Below are positions 21,921 to 33,838 of a DNA stretch of 64,000 nt, in pieces. The translations under genes and the position numbers were made by a program. The DNA comes from Bettongia penicillata ogilbyi. Lineage: Eukaryota > Chordata > Mammalia > Diprotodontia > Potoroidae. The stretch lies in NCBI GenBank assembly GCA_023548195.1, contig JAJHZJ010000696.1:2179774-2243773 (forward strand), written 5' to 3'. Every line of letters starts with the position of its first letter. The first letter of the stretch is position 1. A model generated the notes under the pieces. It did not search any database. It saw only the letters and a program-made list of their open reading frames with translations, and was not told where the DNA came from.

Positions 21921-22554
21921 CTTGCAAACTCAAAAGCAGCTCAGCAGAAACCTTATTTTTGGACTAGAAGATAAAGAAACATGTGTGACCTACCTAGAGA
22001 TTTAAGTGCTTCCTTCCATCTTCTCTCCTCCTCCCATACCACCCAGGATTTGAAGAATCTTTGACCTTTAAGTAACCATAACTAATTTTCTTTTGGTTTT
22101 CCAGAATGGCTTATGTTGTATTTTAGTCTTATTGCAGAATTTTATCAATGTCTTACTTGATAGACTGAGAAATCCAAATCCTAAGAGGAGGATGTGGCTA
22201 CAGTACATAACCTGTGCCAAGAAAGGTAGAACCCCCTTCCTTTCTAAAAACAACCATCAAACCAAGCAAGCAAGGAAGCAACAAAATAAAACAAAAACAA
22301 AACAACCCAAATGGAAAAAGCAACTGCAACATTAAAAACACCATGCTTGTTTTAGAAGGAAAACAACACTAGATGGGAATAGTGTAAAGTATGCAAATTC
22401 TGCTTGACTCTATCTCATCCTTCCCCCCACAACTTTCCTACAGTGGTACCACACATAATCAAGGAGAGAACTTTATCTGGACTTAACGTCCTGCACCATC
22501 ACACTGATATTTTGAAAGGAGTCTTGTGACTTCTCCACCCCATCGACTTATAGA
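21921..22554. other. unassigned sequence with A-rich patch
   Basis: No element is recognised apart from an A-rich CAAAA-type stretch at about 22245-22335. Confidence 0.4.
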
Positions 22555-22735
22555 AGACACAGCATAATACAGTGAAAAGAATACCAGCTCTTGAGACTGA
22601 AGAGTTGAGTTCAGATTCCACTCTGATATTTTCTGTATGATCACTTTACTCTTTGCTTCAGTTTCCTCATTCATAAAACGAGGGACCTGTACGAGATGAA
22701 CTAGGTTCCTTACAGCTCTAAATCTGTGTTTCCAC
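22555..22735 (+). repeat. MIR SINE
   Basis: Order: 'gacacagcataatacagtga' head, 'ttcagtttcctcattcataa' core, 'ttacagctctaaatctgtgt' end. Confidence 0.75.
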
Positions 22736-22739
22736 GAAA

Positions 22740-22860
22740 CTATGTGTGACCTTTGTCAAGTCACTTTATCTACTTTCATTTGTTTCCTCATTGGTAAAAC
22801 AAGGAGCTTAGATTTTATATCCTCTGGGGAACTTTTCCATTTCTAAATCTATAATCCAAT
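22740..22860 (+). repeat. MIR SINE, partial second copy
   Basis: 'gacctttgtcaagtcacttt' to 'ccatttctaaatctataatc', repeating MIR order directly after the previous copy. Confidence 0.65.
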
Positions 22861-22869
22861 CATTTTTCA

Positions 22870-23098
22870 CTAAGTCGGTGAATGATAGAGCCAGTATTTC
22901 AGTATGATAGAACCACAAAACCTTAGGACTGAAGGGACTTTTGGCTAGTCTCCTCATCTTGAAGAAGGAGGGCAGAGGTCTCAAGCAATGAAGCTATTTG
23001 CTTAAGATTACACAGCTTATTAGAGGCAGAGTTGGGATACAACTCAACTCTTTTGACTCTCAGTATTGTACTCTGCCCAAACTACCACATGGCCTCCT
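22870..23098 (-). repeat. MIR3/CR1-tail-like repeat
   Basis: 'accttaggactgaagggact' followed by 'agattacacagcttattaga' and 'ttgtactctgcccaaactac'. The same design recurs at 53815, 54690 and 63572. Confidence 0.55.
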
Positions 23099-23104
23099 AA
23101 GACT

Positions 23105-24020
23105 AAAAGATACGAATAGGCAGTTTTCCAATGAAGAAATCAAAACAATTTACAGTCATATAAAATGCTCTAAATCACTATTTATTAGAGAAATATAGAT
23201 TAAAATAACCTTGACACATCATTTAACACTTACCAGATTGGCTAAAATACAGAAGAGCAAATTGACAAATGTGAGAAAGGATGTGGAAAAACTGGGATGC
23301 TAATTAGTGAACTGATCCAACCATTTTGGAGAGCAATCTGGAATTATGCCTAAAGAGTTATTAAGCTACCTATACCCTTTGACTCAACAATAGCACTACT
23401 AAATCTATTTCCAAAGATGATCAGGGAAAAAGGAAAAAAAGAACCTATATGTTCTACAATGTTTGTGGTAGCTCTCTTTGTGGTGACGAAGAACTGCAAA
23501 TTGCAGGGATGCCCATCAGATTGGGGAATGGCTGAACAAGTTGGCACATGATTGTGATGGAATACTACTATGCTATAAGAAATAATGAGTTCAGTGACTT
23601 TAAAAAAACATGGAGAGACTTGTATGAAATAAAGACTGAAATGAGGAGAACCAAGAGTACATTGTGTGTAGTAAGAGCAATATTTTTTAAAGAACAACGT
23701 TGAGCAAATAAATTATTTTGACTTAAATACACAAATTAACTAAAAAGGAAGCATAAAGAAAGAAGCTATCTGGATCCAGAAAAAGAACCAATAAATAGAG
23801 GTATGTGCAGAATAATTTTACATGCACATATGCCTATTTATGTCTGATGGATGGGTGTCTAGGGTGGAGGGAAGGGAATAAAAAAATAAATTTACATGAT
23901 TTTGTCATGTTTGAAAGGAATAGAAAGTTGTACATAATAGATGTGCAGCTTCATGTTCAATTATCTTCTTGTTGTATTGTGTTATGTAAATACTTGTTTT
24001 ATTCCATAAATTAAAAAAAA
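23105..24020 (+). mobile_element. L1 3' UTR, 5'-truncated
   Basis: Closely parallels 17900-18834 in order and orientation: 'ccaatgaagaaatcaaaaca', 'gattggggaatggctgaaca', 'tggatccagaaaaagaacca', ending in an A-rich tail near 24020. No coding frame. Confidence 0.85.
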
Positions 24021-24594
24021 TGAAAACCACGTGAATAATTTCTCACTGTTGTCAGTAGTATGCTTTCTAAGCCACATTTCTTGTTGTTGGCAGTGAGTTC
24101 AGACAACAAAACCAAGTAGGATTTGAAGTCACTATTGCTTTCCAAATCAGTCTATTTTTTATTTGCAGTCAGTTGGCTTACTAGTTCTTGTCAGACAATG
24201 CCTTAGACCACCTGGAACTTTTTCTGAGTGCTAATCAGTGCCTCTTCTGGAAAATCAGAGATCAAATGAGAAGGGGAAGAAAGAGCATTAATGAGAATTT
24301 TTGGTAGATTCCTCAAATCCTTTATTGATCTTCTTTCCTAGAGAAGTCTGGGCTCTGCTCACACTGATGGAATCACATCTCTATCAAAGTCATGAAATTA
24401 CCAATGAATGAATGATCAATATGATACTTCTAGAGTACTTCAGAGAATGACCAAAGATAAGAACTAAGTGAGAATATATTTTCCTCTATTTTCAAATACG
24501 AGTGGTGGCAGAGAATGTCTTATCCGGGATTGCCTAAATGCACCCTCTAGGTCTTTGTAACATGAAACACAATGGATTTGTATTTCTATTTAAA
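24021..24594. other. unassigned sequence
   Basis: No recognised feature. Confidence 0.4.
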
Positions 24595-24715
24595 TATATT
24601 TAGCAAACATTTTAGAATTTGCTAGGTGCCATGTGTGGCACCTATGGTTAAGCATATAAAGACAAAAGGGAAATGGTCTCTGTCCTCTAGAAGCTTACAT
24701 GCTAATAAGCAGAGT
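24595..24715 (-). repeat. L2 3' end fragment
   Basis: 'gctaggtgccatgtgtggca' then 'ctctgtcctctagaagctta' is the antisense L2 tail. Confidence 0.6.
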
Positions 24716-24954
24716 CTCTTCACCAAATGCAACTTCTAAAAGAAAGACATTTGAGGTGAGTGGTTGAGGTTAGGAACACAATTTGTGACTAGGATATAGA
24801 TTTTTTTCCCCCTCTCACTGGTATTACACACAGAGACCAAAATCGTTGTAGCTTTACATTCCAGGATCAAAAAAAAATATTTTTCCCTACTTTGTCAGTA
24901 AAGAGAGTATAGTTCAATAGATAAAGTATTAGACTGGTAACCCAGTTCTGTTTA

Positions 24955-25100
24955 AGACATTAATTACATAGTAGAAAAAGAGCTGAATTTGAAAGCCACC
25001 TTTGCCACTCAAAACCTACATGGACTTGGTTATGACCTGTCACTTCCTCATTTGTAAAATGAGGGGTAAACTAGATGTTCTTTCGCGTCTCTTCTCTCTC
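24955..25100 (+). repeat. MIR SINE fragment
   Basis: 'cacttcctcatttgtaaaat' core preceded by a degraded head. A related head-like stretch lies just before at 24910-24950. Confidence 0.6.
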
Positions 25101-25149
25101 AAATGCTGAGACAATCAACAAACATGAAGAAACTAAACCTTTCTATTCC

Positions 25150-25392
25150 TCATCTTTTGCTTTTATGTAATATAGCACTGGACCTGAAATTAGGAAGATA
25201 TGCACTCAAATTTAGTCTCACATGCTTTTGGTTGCATGATCTTGGGCAAGTCATTTCACCTGTCTACCTCAGTTCCTTTAAAGTAGGACATTCATATCCC
25301 CTACCTTCGAGGGTTGGTCTGAGCATCAAATGATACACTATTTGTAAAGTCTGTAGTCTCAAATTACTATATAAATGTGAATTATTATTATC
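25150..25392 (+). repeat. MIR (Ther-1) SINE
   Basis: 'cttgggcaagtcatttcacc' core and the tail 'aaattactatataaatgtga' with TTATTATT at the end. Near full length. Confidence 0.8.
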
Positions 25393-25404
25393 AATTACTG
25401 CCTC

Positions 25405-25500
25405 ACATTCTGTTAGGATGTGAAGTCCCTGGTGACAGGAACCAAGTTCTTTATAGCCCCAGAGATTTGCACAGTATCTGGTACATAGTAAGTTCTTTAA
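25405..25500 (+). repeat. L2/MIR 3' tail fragment
   Basis: 'tttgcacagtatctggtaca' then 'tagtaagttcttt' is the L2/MIR terminal segment. Confidence 0.6.
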
Positions 25501-25744
25501 AAAAACACCTTTTCACTGATCTTGGGTGCACTTACAAGAGCGATAAGATTACAATGAAATTTTATCTTTAGAACAATTTGAACTAACCTTCTGGAAGGTT
25601 GGCATTGTACGGACAAGTTTTCATTTGCTATAGCCATAGTTAGCTGGCAATGCCCTTTGTGTTTAGCATTTGTCTCAAATCAGCATCCTAGGATGCTGCC
25701 CTTATCCTGATGAAGAAGAACTGATTTAAAAAAAAAACAACCTG

Positions 25745-26148
25745 TCGTTTATTTATTTTAAGTGTTCTTTTCTTTTTAGATTTTAAATTCTGTATTCTTT
25801 CCTTCCATCCTACCCTCTCTCACCTACTGAAAGGGCAACCAAAATGATTTCAATAATACATGTGAAATCATGCAAGAAAATTTCCATATTAGCCATATTT
25901 CAAGAAAAGCATACTTCCATTTGCACTCAGAGCTCATCAATTCTCTCTCTGGATGTGGACAGTAATTTTTCATTATAAGTCCTATAGAATTGTCTTGTAT
26001 CATTGTATTGATCAAAGTAACCAAATCTTTCACAGGTGAACATCATTGCAACATTGCTATCACTGTGCACAGTAGTATCCCAGTTCTTCTCACTTCACTT
26101 TGCATCATTATATATGGGTCTTGTCATGTTTTTTGAAATAACCCAAGG
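25745..26148 (-). mobile_element. L1 3' UTR, 5'-truncated
   Basis: Antisense L1 3' UTR: 'tctctggatgtggacagtaa', 'aattgtcttgtatcattgta', 'tctcacttcactttgcatca'. It stops at about 26148. Confidence 0.75.
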
Positions 26149-26659
26149 GGAAGGATTTAATTGATAAGGCGCAGTGTTATCTGATGAGCTGTGCCTCTTG
26201 TATTCATTTTCAGAACTGACTCAAAGCTTCGATGAGCTCATCAACTAGTCTCAGGAAAGAAAGAGTTTTTTGTTTTGTTTTTGTGTTATAATTAGAAAGT
26301 CGTAGAGTAGGGAGTACAGTACTTCTAGGTGTCATGAGTAATTTCCGTTTTCATTCCTCCAGAGAATGGTGCAGCTGCTTTTATGTTAGACACTTGAACA
26401 GGGAACAAAGTATTCAAATTAGGAATACATTTTACATTACATATTCTTACATAATATTGTTTTTCCATGCTCCCTTTCCAACTGTCTCTGCCTAAGGACT
26501 AGGAATTGCCTCAAATCTATTTTACTTCTACTAGTAAGCTGAGTCTCAGAAAAATTTTCTTTTGAGTTTATTCCCACAGAGATTTAGCTAGCTTGAGTTG
26601 AGTTCTTAGCTTATCCCTGTGACCCCAGTGATACTCAGGGAAAAGCAAATGTTCTCAAA
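26149..26659. other. unassigned sequence
   Basis: No recognised feature. Confidence 0.4.
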
Positions 26660-26940
26660 TCAATTCAACAAACATTTGTTCAACAACTGCTAGACACAAG
26701 ACACTGTGATTGCTCCTGGGAATACAGAAATAAAAATGGAGCCATTCCTGCTATCAAAGAACTTACAGCTCATTGGGAGTGGGTTGGTAGGGTGTAGCAT
26801 GCCCCAAAGGAAGTAAAAGGAAAATGAAGGGGGCAGAAAGCATTGACAACTAACTGGAAGTGGGAAGGCTTCAAGGTGGAAATGGTGTCTGAGTTGAGCC
26901 TTGAAAGATGAGTATTATGAAAAGCAGAGATGAAGGAGAC
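26660..26940 (-). mobile_element. L2 3' end fragment
   Basis: 'tgctagacacaagacactgt', 'gaacttacagctcattggga' and 'gagttgagccttgaaagatg' follow the antisense L2 3' end. Confidence 0.6.
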
Positions 26941-26974
26941 AAAACGATTGGGATGATCTCATTCTTTTGTCTGG

Positions 26975-27854
26975 ATGCTTTTAGTGAAACTGAATGATGG
27001 GGCAGGGGCGACTATCCTATCTCCAGACCAGTTGATAGGTTGCTTTTATGTCTTTTGTGCCTTACCCCAGGGCTCACCATGTTAGGTTCTTGTCTGATAA
27101 GGTAGACTTAAAAAGCCCCAAGTCATTGGCAATTCTGCAATTGGAAATGTGATTATGAAACATATGAATGACCTGTGATTATGACCCCTGTCAGAGAGCA
27201 AATAGTGTCCAAGTCATAACCCTCTGCTAAGAAATGTCACTCTCTACTGGGTGGCTCCTGGGGCTGTCCCACATTTTTTTCTACACAGTGAGACACAAGG
27301 AAATACAAGAACAGATTTATCCACAGGAAGTTATGAGAAATAAGGTTAGATCAGTCATGAACATAACTAAAAGATATAATTAGGAAGATGTATCTATTGC
27401 ATCTGTCTGGCGGTTCCTTGTGTTTTCTTCTCTCAGTTTTTTTCTCAGTACTTTAGCTACTTGAGGTAGTGCTCATTATTTTAAACAGAACAAAAACCCC
27501 AATGTCTTATGGCTCCCACTTGCTGGTTCAGTTTTTGCCTTTTGTGGGCCCACTTGGAGGCTTTAGTTTGAGGAACATAATTGCAGATGAATAGTTGCGT
27601 CTATCCAGAGAATGGTCCCGATACTTCTCTGTTCTCTTCTTGGGTGCTCATGCTTTCTGTCTCAAGAGATATTCCTATTTTGTGAAAATCAAATCCAGCT
27701 TGGATCATGATTGGCTTCTCTTCCCTCATTGAGAGAAATTCATTTCCCAGGGTCTTTGTGACCAGTCTAAGCTTTATAACAACTGTTACATGTGTTTAAA
27801 CTCTGGACGTGGACAGAGTCACATGTGCAGTAGGCAATGGAGAGCTACTAAATG
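26975..27854. other. unassigned sequence
   Basis: No recognised repeat or exon. Confidence 0.4.
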
Positions 27855-28530
27855 TTTTTAAGGCTGAAATTAACAAGACAGACACTGTTCATTAGGAAGA
27901 TAATTTTGGTAGCTGTGTGGAGGATGTTTAGGAGAAAAAAGAGACTGGAAACAGAGACATTAATTGGGACACTATTATAGCAGTCTAGGTGAAAGGTGAT
28001 GAAGGCCTGAACCCCAAATTATGACTATGTGAGTGGATGGAAGGAGATGGGAGGAGAGGCGTCATAGAGGTTGGGTCAAGTTTTGGTAATTATTGAACCT
28101 AGAACTGAACAGCAGTGAGTAAGCTAAATTGGACTTAGAAAAATTAATAGTGCTTATAATGATCCTAATCTGCTCATTGGTGCAATACATTTTAGCACCA
28201 TTACTTAGAAAGTAGGAGGTTGAACCAGGGAAATGTAGGATCATAGAAGTCAAAGGAAGAGATAATATTTAGGGGGAGCATCCCATCAACAGCATCAAAA
28301 GCCACAACGAGTTCAAGGAAGATGAGAATTGAGAAAAGATGATCAGATTTAGCAATTTAGAGTTTCTTGAAAATTATATGGAGGATACTTTCAGGTGAGT
28401 GAAGCCAGAAATTCAATTCAATTTAACAAGAATTCACCGAACAACTACTAAAAGCAGACAAAATGAAAGCACCATGCTTCAAAGAGCATGCAGTCTTGTA
28501 GATTGGGCAAAATATGTGGACAAATAAGTA
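27855..28530 (-). mobile_element. L2/CR1-class LINE remnant with internal deletions
   Basis: The order matches the copy at 2018-3634 in abbreviated form: 'tagctgtgtggaggatgttt', 'tatagcagtctaggtgaaag', 'gcatcaaaagccacaacgag', 'gatgagaattgagaaaagat'. L2 tail-like sequence lies at 28405-28530. The YADD segment is not recognisable. Confidence 0.65.
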
Positions 28531-28544
28531 TAATACATGTTAGA

Positions 28545-28785
28545 GCGAATGGTCATGTTGCATAATGGTTAGAGAGTTGGTCTCAGAGTCAGAAAGACCT
28601 GAGTTCAAGTCCTTTGTCATATACTATCTTTGTGACCCTGGGAAACTAATTTAATTTCTCAGTAATCTCCATAGCTCTCTAGACTACACATTTCAGCATA
28701 GGTGCCAACCAACATTGGCACAGGGAGTTTCTTTACCTGGGAACTCCTTTTACTAATGAAATCATAGTTCCAATCCATATGTGTA
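28545..28785 (+). repeat. family B tRNA-derived SINE, near full length
   Basis: The A-box-like 'gcataatggttagagagttg' and B-box-like 'gagttcaagtcc' mark the tRNA-derived head. The tail is 'cacagggagtttctttacct' then 'ctaatgaaatcatagttcca'. It is the reference copy for the fragments at 5057, 7350/7823 and 38938. It is not a functional tRNA because the acceptor and anticodon arms are not formed. Confidence 0.75.
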
Positions 28786-28967
28786 TCTTTATATGTTAGA
28801 ATGTGATGAACACACAAGAGAGGTTAAAAATGGCACAAGAGATTCTAGGTGATAGTGCTTCCTCAAAGAAGACCTTGAAGGAAGAGGAGATCTCATTTTA
28901 TTTTATTTCATTCATTCATAAAACTGTGCCAGGTTCTAGAGACTTAATTCATGTGATGGCAGACAAA

Positions 28968-29055
28968 CAGATGATAGATATAGATAGAAACATAGAGATA
29001 TAGATAGATGATACATGGATGTAGACAAATGGATAGGTAGGTAGGTAGATACATA
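28968..29055. repeat. (GATA)n-like simple repeat
   Basis: GATAGATATAGATAGA-type units followed by GTAG units. Confidence 0.9.
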
Positions 29056-29190
29056 GGTTAAGCATTTATTAAGGGTTTGCTATGTACCAGGCCCTGAGCT
29101 ACAAGCTAAGCACACAAATTCAAGCAGGCAAGTTGATACCTGCCTTTAAGCATTCTAATGGGAGAAGATAACACATGAAGTAATGATGGA
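29056..29190 (-). repeat. L2 3' tail fragment
   Basis: 'taagcatttattaagggttt' then 'gctatgtaccaggccctgag' is the antisense L2 tail. Confidence 0.7.
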
Positions 29191-29520
29191 AAATTGAGTG
29201 AGAAAGGAGAGGGTATATGTTCTGGAGACTGCAGAAAAGTTTCATGGAGACTGGAGCCCCAGAATGATAAGGCAGACATTTCATACATCAAACTTGTGTC
29301 TTGGTAGTAGAGTAGTAAAGATGAGACTATTTAAAACAATGAGTGCCAGAATGATTACCAGAGAAAATTCAGCACCATGGCCAGTAGATAATGTGAAGGG
29401 GAAGGTAGCAATCTGGTTCAGCACTGAGATGGTGAACAGTACCAAGCTGCTCACAGCTGAATTTGGAGTGTGTGTGTGTATGTATGTGTGACAAGAATAT
29501 TTGATGAGAAGGAAGGCCCA
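29191..29520. repeat. possible marsupial dispersed repeat
   Basis: The stretch from 'tctggagactgcagaaaagt' to the TGTGTGTG patch near 29470 looks familiar from marsupial genomes, but I cannot name it and no second copy is in this window. Confidence 0.3.
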
Positions 29521-29869
29521 TCACTTGGACTGAAGCCAGTATAATTCTTTGACCTGACCTTGTGCACCTTCCTAGTCTGGAGTAGTCACAAAATGATAAT
29601 AAGTTGGAGAGAGTGGAAGAAATGAGAAGGAATAGGAAAGGCACTATATTGTTTGTGTTTTCCAAGGGAAAAAAATTCCCTGTCATGGGTAAATCTTGTG
29701 TCTGTTCTCCAGTGGGCTGACTAACAAGACAGGTCAAAAAAACATCTATGTATATCTCTTTCCCTGCTATCTAGTACCTATGGCAGCCACTGCCACACCT
29801 ATGTGACTAGGGAACCTCAACAAGAATTGGTTTTGTGATAAGAAGGTTTGTAGATGGCTGCATTTTTGA
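29521..29869. other. unassigned sequence
   Basis: No recognised feature. Confidence 0.4.
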
Positions 29870-30520
29870 AATTGATTTGATTTGGACACTATACTCCATC
29901 CCACTGAGGGGTGTTTTAAGAACCTAGATATAATATCATGAATTTTCAGAGGTATATAGACTTTGTGATATTATTTTCCCATGACTTCTAAGAGATTTGA
30001 ATCACATATTGGATTACTTCCCAAACAGTGGAAAACAACTTCTGGCAAGCATAAAATTCCTCTTTTTAAGCCTTACTTCATGTTAATCATCTAAGTATTG
30101 TGAACAGCATGATCTTAGTGACACTATTTATCAAGGGCTCTTATAAGATTTTAATATAGGCATGAGAGATTCTTTTCTTGCAAGAGTCTTTAAGACTACA
30201 TTTTGCTCCACTGAAGCAAATGCCTTCTTATAATTAGCAAGTAATAAACACAGCAGGATCCTGTATTCTTTGCACTTTTCAATCAATTATGTGATGGTAA
30301 ATATGGGCTCTGCAGTAAAGAATTGTTTCACAAAAGCCTAATTTTGTTCTGTTTTCATTCAAACATCCCCTCACAACACCCATAGATAATGCTTATAAAT
30401 ATTTCACAAAGATTAGGAAATTGATCTTGGTTGGTAATTACTGAGTTCCTCTATCACCTTTTGGAGATATTGTCAGTGATTTCATTCTTTTTGTATCTTA
30501 CCCCGCCGTAGAGATTCCAT
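29870..30520 (-). mobile_element. RTE-clade LINE reverse transcriptase remnant
   Basis: The minus strand preserves the RTE motif order. Residues EELSNYQP (plus bases about 30429-30450) stand for the 'SNYRPI' box. Then comes a degraded EQ.AF box, then YKKAFASVEQNVVL around 30205-30232, which stands for the YxKAFDSV box followed by the E(T/H)NA-type sequence of RTE elements. Stops and frameshifts break it. The catalytic Asp of AFDSV reads AFASV here. It is an old inactive copy. Confidence 0.65.
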
Positions 30521-31059
30521 TCTTAAGATTGTGCTGCCCTCAGCACAGAATTTTTTTTCTGCATACTTGTTCTGGTGCAAGCGATTCTCATGATTTTATG
30601 CTAGATTTTTTATCTTTTTACTTTAATTTCTGAATGTATACATATATATCACGTATTGTACACATGTACACACATATGTGTGTATGGGTATGTATATATG
30701 AGTAATAAGTATGTATACCCATTCTCAGTTCCCTACCAAGTGAGTCATCATTGCAACAAAGACTGCAAAAGGAGAAAAAATAATCAGTTCCGCAAAATGA
30801 ATGAACACACAAACTCATAGTATACACACTGTTACATACATATAATCTTCGATTTTGCTAAAGAAGGGACAATTCACTTTTTAAACTCTCCTCTAGAGGT
30901 AATCTTTTTGATCATTGTAACCATGTCATGTTTAATTTCAGGTATATTTTACATTCTTTCTATTTACACTATTGTCTGACTACTTTTAAGGTCCCCATTT
31001 CTCTTTTAAAATATTGTAAAAAAATTTGGGCTTTATTTAAATTCTAGAGGTATATAGAT
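30521..31059. other. unassigned AT-rich sequence
   Basis: No element is recognised except a TA/TG-rich patch at about 30645-30710. Confidence 0.4.
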
Positions 31060-31325
31060 TATAGAGGGTGTTTCCTTCCCAACCCCCAACTAGAGAAGGC
31101 CAACATTTGCCACAGATATTTATGTGAAACTACACAATATATAGCTCCATATATCCATTCTTTCTTTTGAGGCAGATAGATAGCATCTTTCTTTGAAGTT
31201 GGTGTGAATATTCATGTAACTCAGAAAAACTTAGGTGTTCACAGTTGTTTTTTGAACAATATTGCTGTTACCATATACAATGTTCTCTTGGTTCTAATCA
31301 CTTCACTTTTCATTGTTTCAGGAAA
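31060..31325 (-). mobile_element. L1-like 3' UTR fragment (putative)
   Basis: 'gaacaatattgctgttacca' and 'acaatgttctcttggttcta' followed by 'atcacttcactt' parallel the antisense L1 3' UTR. It is an older subfamily. Confidence 0.45.
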
Positions 31326-31514
31326 GTTTAACCTTCCATTTCCATTCAGAGATGGAACACATTGAAGATTTTGACATTAGAATTTGACTATAGTATCTCC
31401 TCTGTCACTGATGATGAAATAGATTGCTATGAAAATGTTAAAATGATGATTTCACTTTATGTCTACTGTTGCCCTACCAACTTAACCTATGAATACTCTT
31501 GGGATTCTGTAACT

Positions 31515-31722
31515 CAGAGGTGCAGTCCCCAGTGTTGCCTACAACACTTTCAGATACAGCCCAAACCAGATTAATATCAATATATATAACAAAATAAATA
31601 AAGATATAATAGAGCATAGATAATGTTAATATGTACTTTTCTGAGTCAATATTCAGACTTCAGAGAAACTGACATGTGCTTTAGTGGCTCCTGTTTCTTT
31701 AAGTTTGACATCACAGTCACTG
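31515..31722 (+). mobile_element. non-autonomous hAT-like DNA element (putative)
   Basis: It begins CAGAGGTG and ends in a GTTTGACATCAC-type stretch, as expected for degraded inverted ends. The AT-rich centre contains TATAATAGAGCATAG. Family inferred from memory only. Confidence 0.35.
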
Positions 31723-31729
31723 ATAATAT

Positions 31730-31815
31730 ATTAAAAAAGTGACAGAGGATCTCAGTAACTACCAACTCACATCTACCTTCTCATTATAAAAGTTTCTGAG
31801 AAGATACCCTGCGGA
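31730..31815 (+). mobile_element. short RTE-clade LINE fragment
   Basis: Plus-strand 'agtgacagaggatctcagta' then 'actaccaac' encodes VTEDLSNYQ. It is homologous to the EELSNYQP box at 30429-30450 but in the opposite orientation. Confidence 0.4.
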
Positions 31816-32174
31816 ACACGACCTTCCTGAGAGCAGGGAGGTCTTTGGCTTTTTTTTTTGGTAATAAAAACAAATGTTTAATCAATGCTCATTCATTGAT
31901 TGCTTAATTTAACTTCATTTTTGTGATTTAAAGGTTGTTTAAGATTTTATAGAAAGTATGATAATCCAGGTGATAATTACTTTTTGTCCATATCCAGGTG
32001 GTGTTTTCTTTGCATTGACATTGGCACTGGCAATGTTTTTTGGCAGTTTTTAAGATATCATGTTGCAGGTGTTGCATTCAGCCCCTCAGAACTTTTCCAG
32101 TAGCGTTTCATTTTTCCATCTCTGGTTCTGCTTGGTTTCCACTCCACAAATTTGTCCCTGTGCTGGCTTGCTCA
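31816..32174. other. unassigned sequence
   Basis: A T-rich patch at about 31850 and no clear element. Confidence 0.35.
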
Positions 32175-32335
32175 CTCATTGTCATCCTTTGTGTGTGAAG
32201 AGGACCGATATAACACCATGATGCTGGAATCCATGCCCAGTGTATCCTATTGTGGGTGCTTAGACCAATAAGAGCTTAGAAGGCTCAACCACAGATTGGG
32301 CATAAATTGTCCATATTCAACATTTGACTGATGCT
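32175..32335 (-). repeat. dispersed repeat related to family D (putative)
   Basis: 'tcatcctttgtgtgtgaaga' then 'ggaccgatataacaccatga' resembles the family D end but diverges afterwards. Confidence 0.35.
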
Positions 32336-32344
32336 CCCAAGTTC

Positions 32345-32505
32345 CCCTACCCTTGCTCTTTTTTAGCTTCCTTTTATGTTTTTGCTTCCTTCATTAGAGT
32401 GTAAGCTTCTTGAGTGAAGGACTGTTTTCCGTTTTTCATCTTTATCTTTAGCCCTTAGCATGGTGCCAGGCACATGGTAGCATTTAATAAATGTTTATTG
32501 AGATG
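32345..32505 (+). repeat. L2 3' end fragment
   Basis: 'gtaagcttcttgagtgaagg' and 'ggtgccaggcacatggtagc' then 'atttaataaatg' is the sense L2 3' end. Confidence 0.75.
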
Positions 32506-33357
32506 AATTATTAAAGTAAATTGAGGAATTAAAGTTGACAGGGAATTACAGTCCAAAGAGGAGAAAAGGATGATAAGAGACTTAGCAAGATAGTTTAAAT
32601 GAGTTAGTTCTACAGGTCCAGATAAATTATTTCCTAGTTTGTTGAATAAATGGTAGTTGAAGGAATGAATGAATGAATGAATCAATCTTCATCTTGTTAT
32701 TTTTATGCCTGATCATAAGAGACCTGATGTGTTAGCCCAATGCATGAGTCATCGGTGTTTGGGTTTGAACACAGAGTTCAAGAAAGGATTACATAAGAGA
32801 CTTTCTGATATGGAGGGAGGAGACATTTGTTAAAGGGATACACCAGAACATGTTTCGTCCATCGCTCCATCAGCAATGGCTACAGTTCACTGTTGACACC
32901 TTGAATAATCATGCCTTTATGATTACTAGGCCCTAGCAAATTCTACCAAAAGGCTTACTAGACACAACCAATTGAAGTCATACTTCGAGTAGTTTAAGAC
33001 CTCTAGGAGTAGGTGGGAAGTCTTGGCACAGCCTCCCTTTTTACTCAACCATCGGCTGGCTCCTACAAGGTAGAGTGATCCTAGCACAGTGGTCCTAGCC
33101 TGAGGATTTTGATCCTGTTCTCAAAATGAAATTTCCCCACCTCCATCCTTTGTTCTTCAGTCTTCTGAATTAGAATGGTCAACCTTTTGCTGATGATTCC
33201 ACCTGAAATTATCTAGGTTGATCCTTGAATGACAGACATACAGACATTTACTGGGTCTGTCAGTTTGAACTTCAGCGGCATTGCTTTCGAGAACCTATGG
33301 TTATTTTCATGTTGTGATGGAACTTTAGAGTAAAATTCTTGTGCCTAGGGTTCTTCC
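32506..33357. other. unassigned sequence
   Basis: About 850 bp with no recognised repeat or exon, apart from a short GAAT repeat at 32663-32682. Confidence 0.4.
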
Positions 33358-33838
33358 CCTCCCAATTTATTAGTTTATTTGTTTTCAGTTTTCAAGAATC
33401 ACTTCCATAAATTTTACATTTTCTCCCATTCTCTCCCCACTCCTTCCCCAAGGTGGCATGTAATCTTATATGGGTTCTACATATACATTCTTATTAAACA
33501 CATGAGTCATGTTGCATAGAAGAATTAAAACAAATGGGAGAAACCATGAGAAAAAGAAAACAAAACAGAACGGAACAGAATAAAAGAGAAAATAGTTTGC
33601 TTCCTTCTGTGTTCGAACTATGTAGTTCTTTGTCTGAATGTGGATGGCATTTTGCTTCATGAGTCCTTTGAAAATGTTTGAGGACCTTGAGTTGCTGTGA
33701 AGGGCTAAGTGTATCAAAAACAGTTCTCACGCACTGTGACTGTTACTGTGCATGATACTGTCATGGTTCTGCACACTTCACTCAGTATCAAGTCTTTCCA
33801 GGTTTTTCTGAAGTTCCATCAGAACTGTTTGTCATTTC
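33358..33838 (-). mobile_element. L1 3' UTR (3' part), split by an insert
   Basis: Antisense L1 3' UTR from its 3' end ('agaattaaaacaaatgggag', 'gaatgtggatggcattttgc') to the insertion site. It resumes at 34211. The first copy of the 13-bp target duplication (tgtttgtcatttc) is 33826-33838. Confidence 0.85.

Noticed and set aside
28545..28640. Possible tRNA gene from A-box and B-box words
   Set aside because: It is the head of a SINE. The cloverleaf arms do not form, and the same head recurs in other SINE copies.
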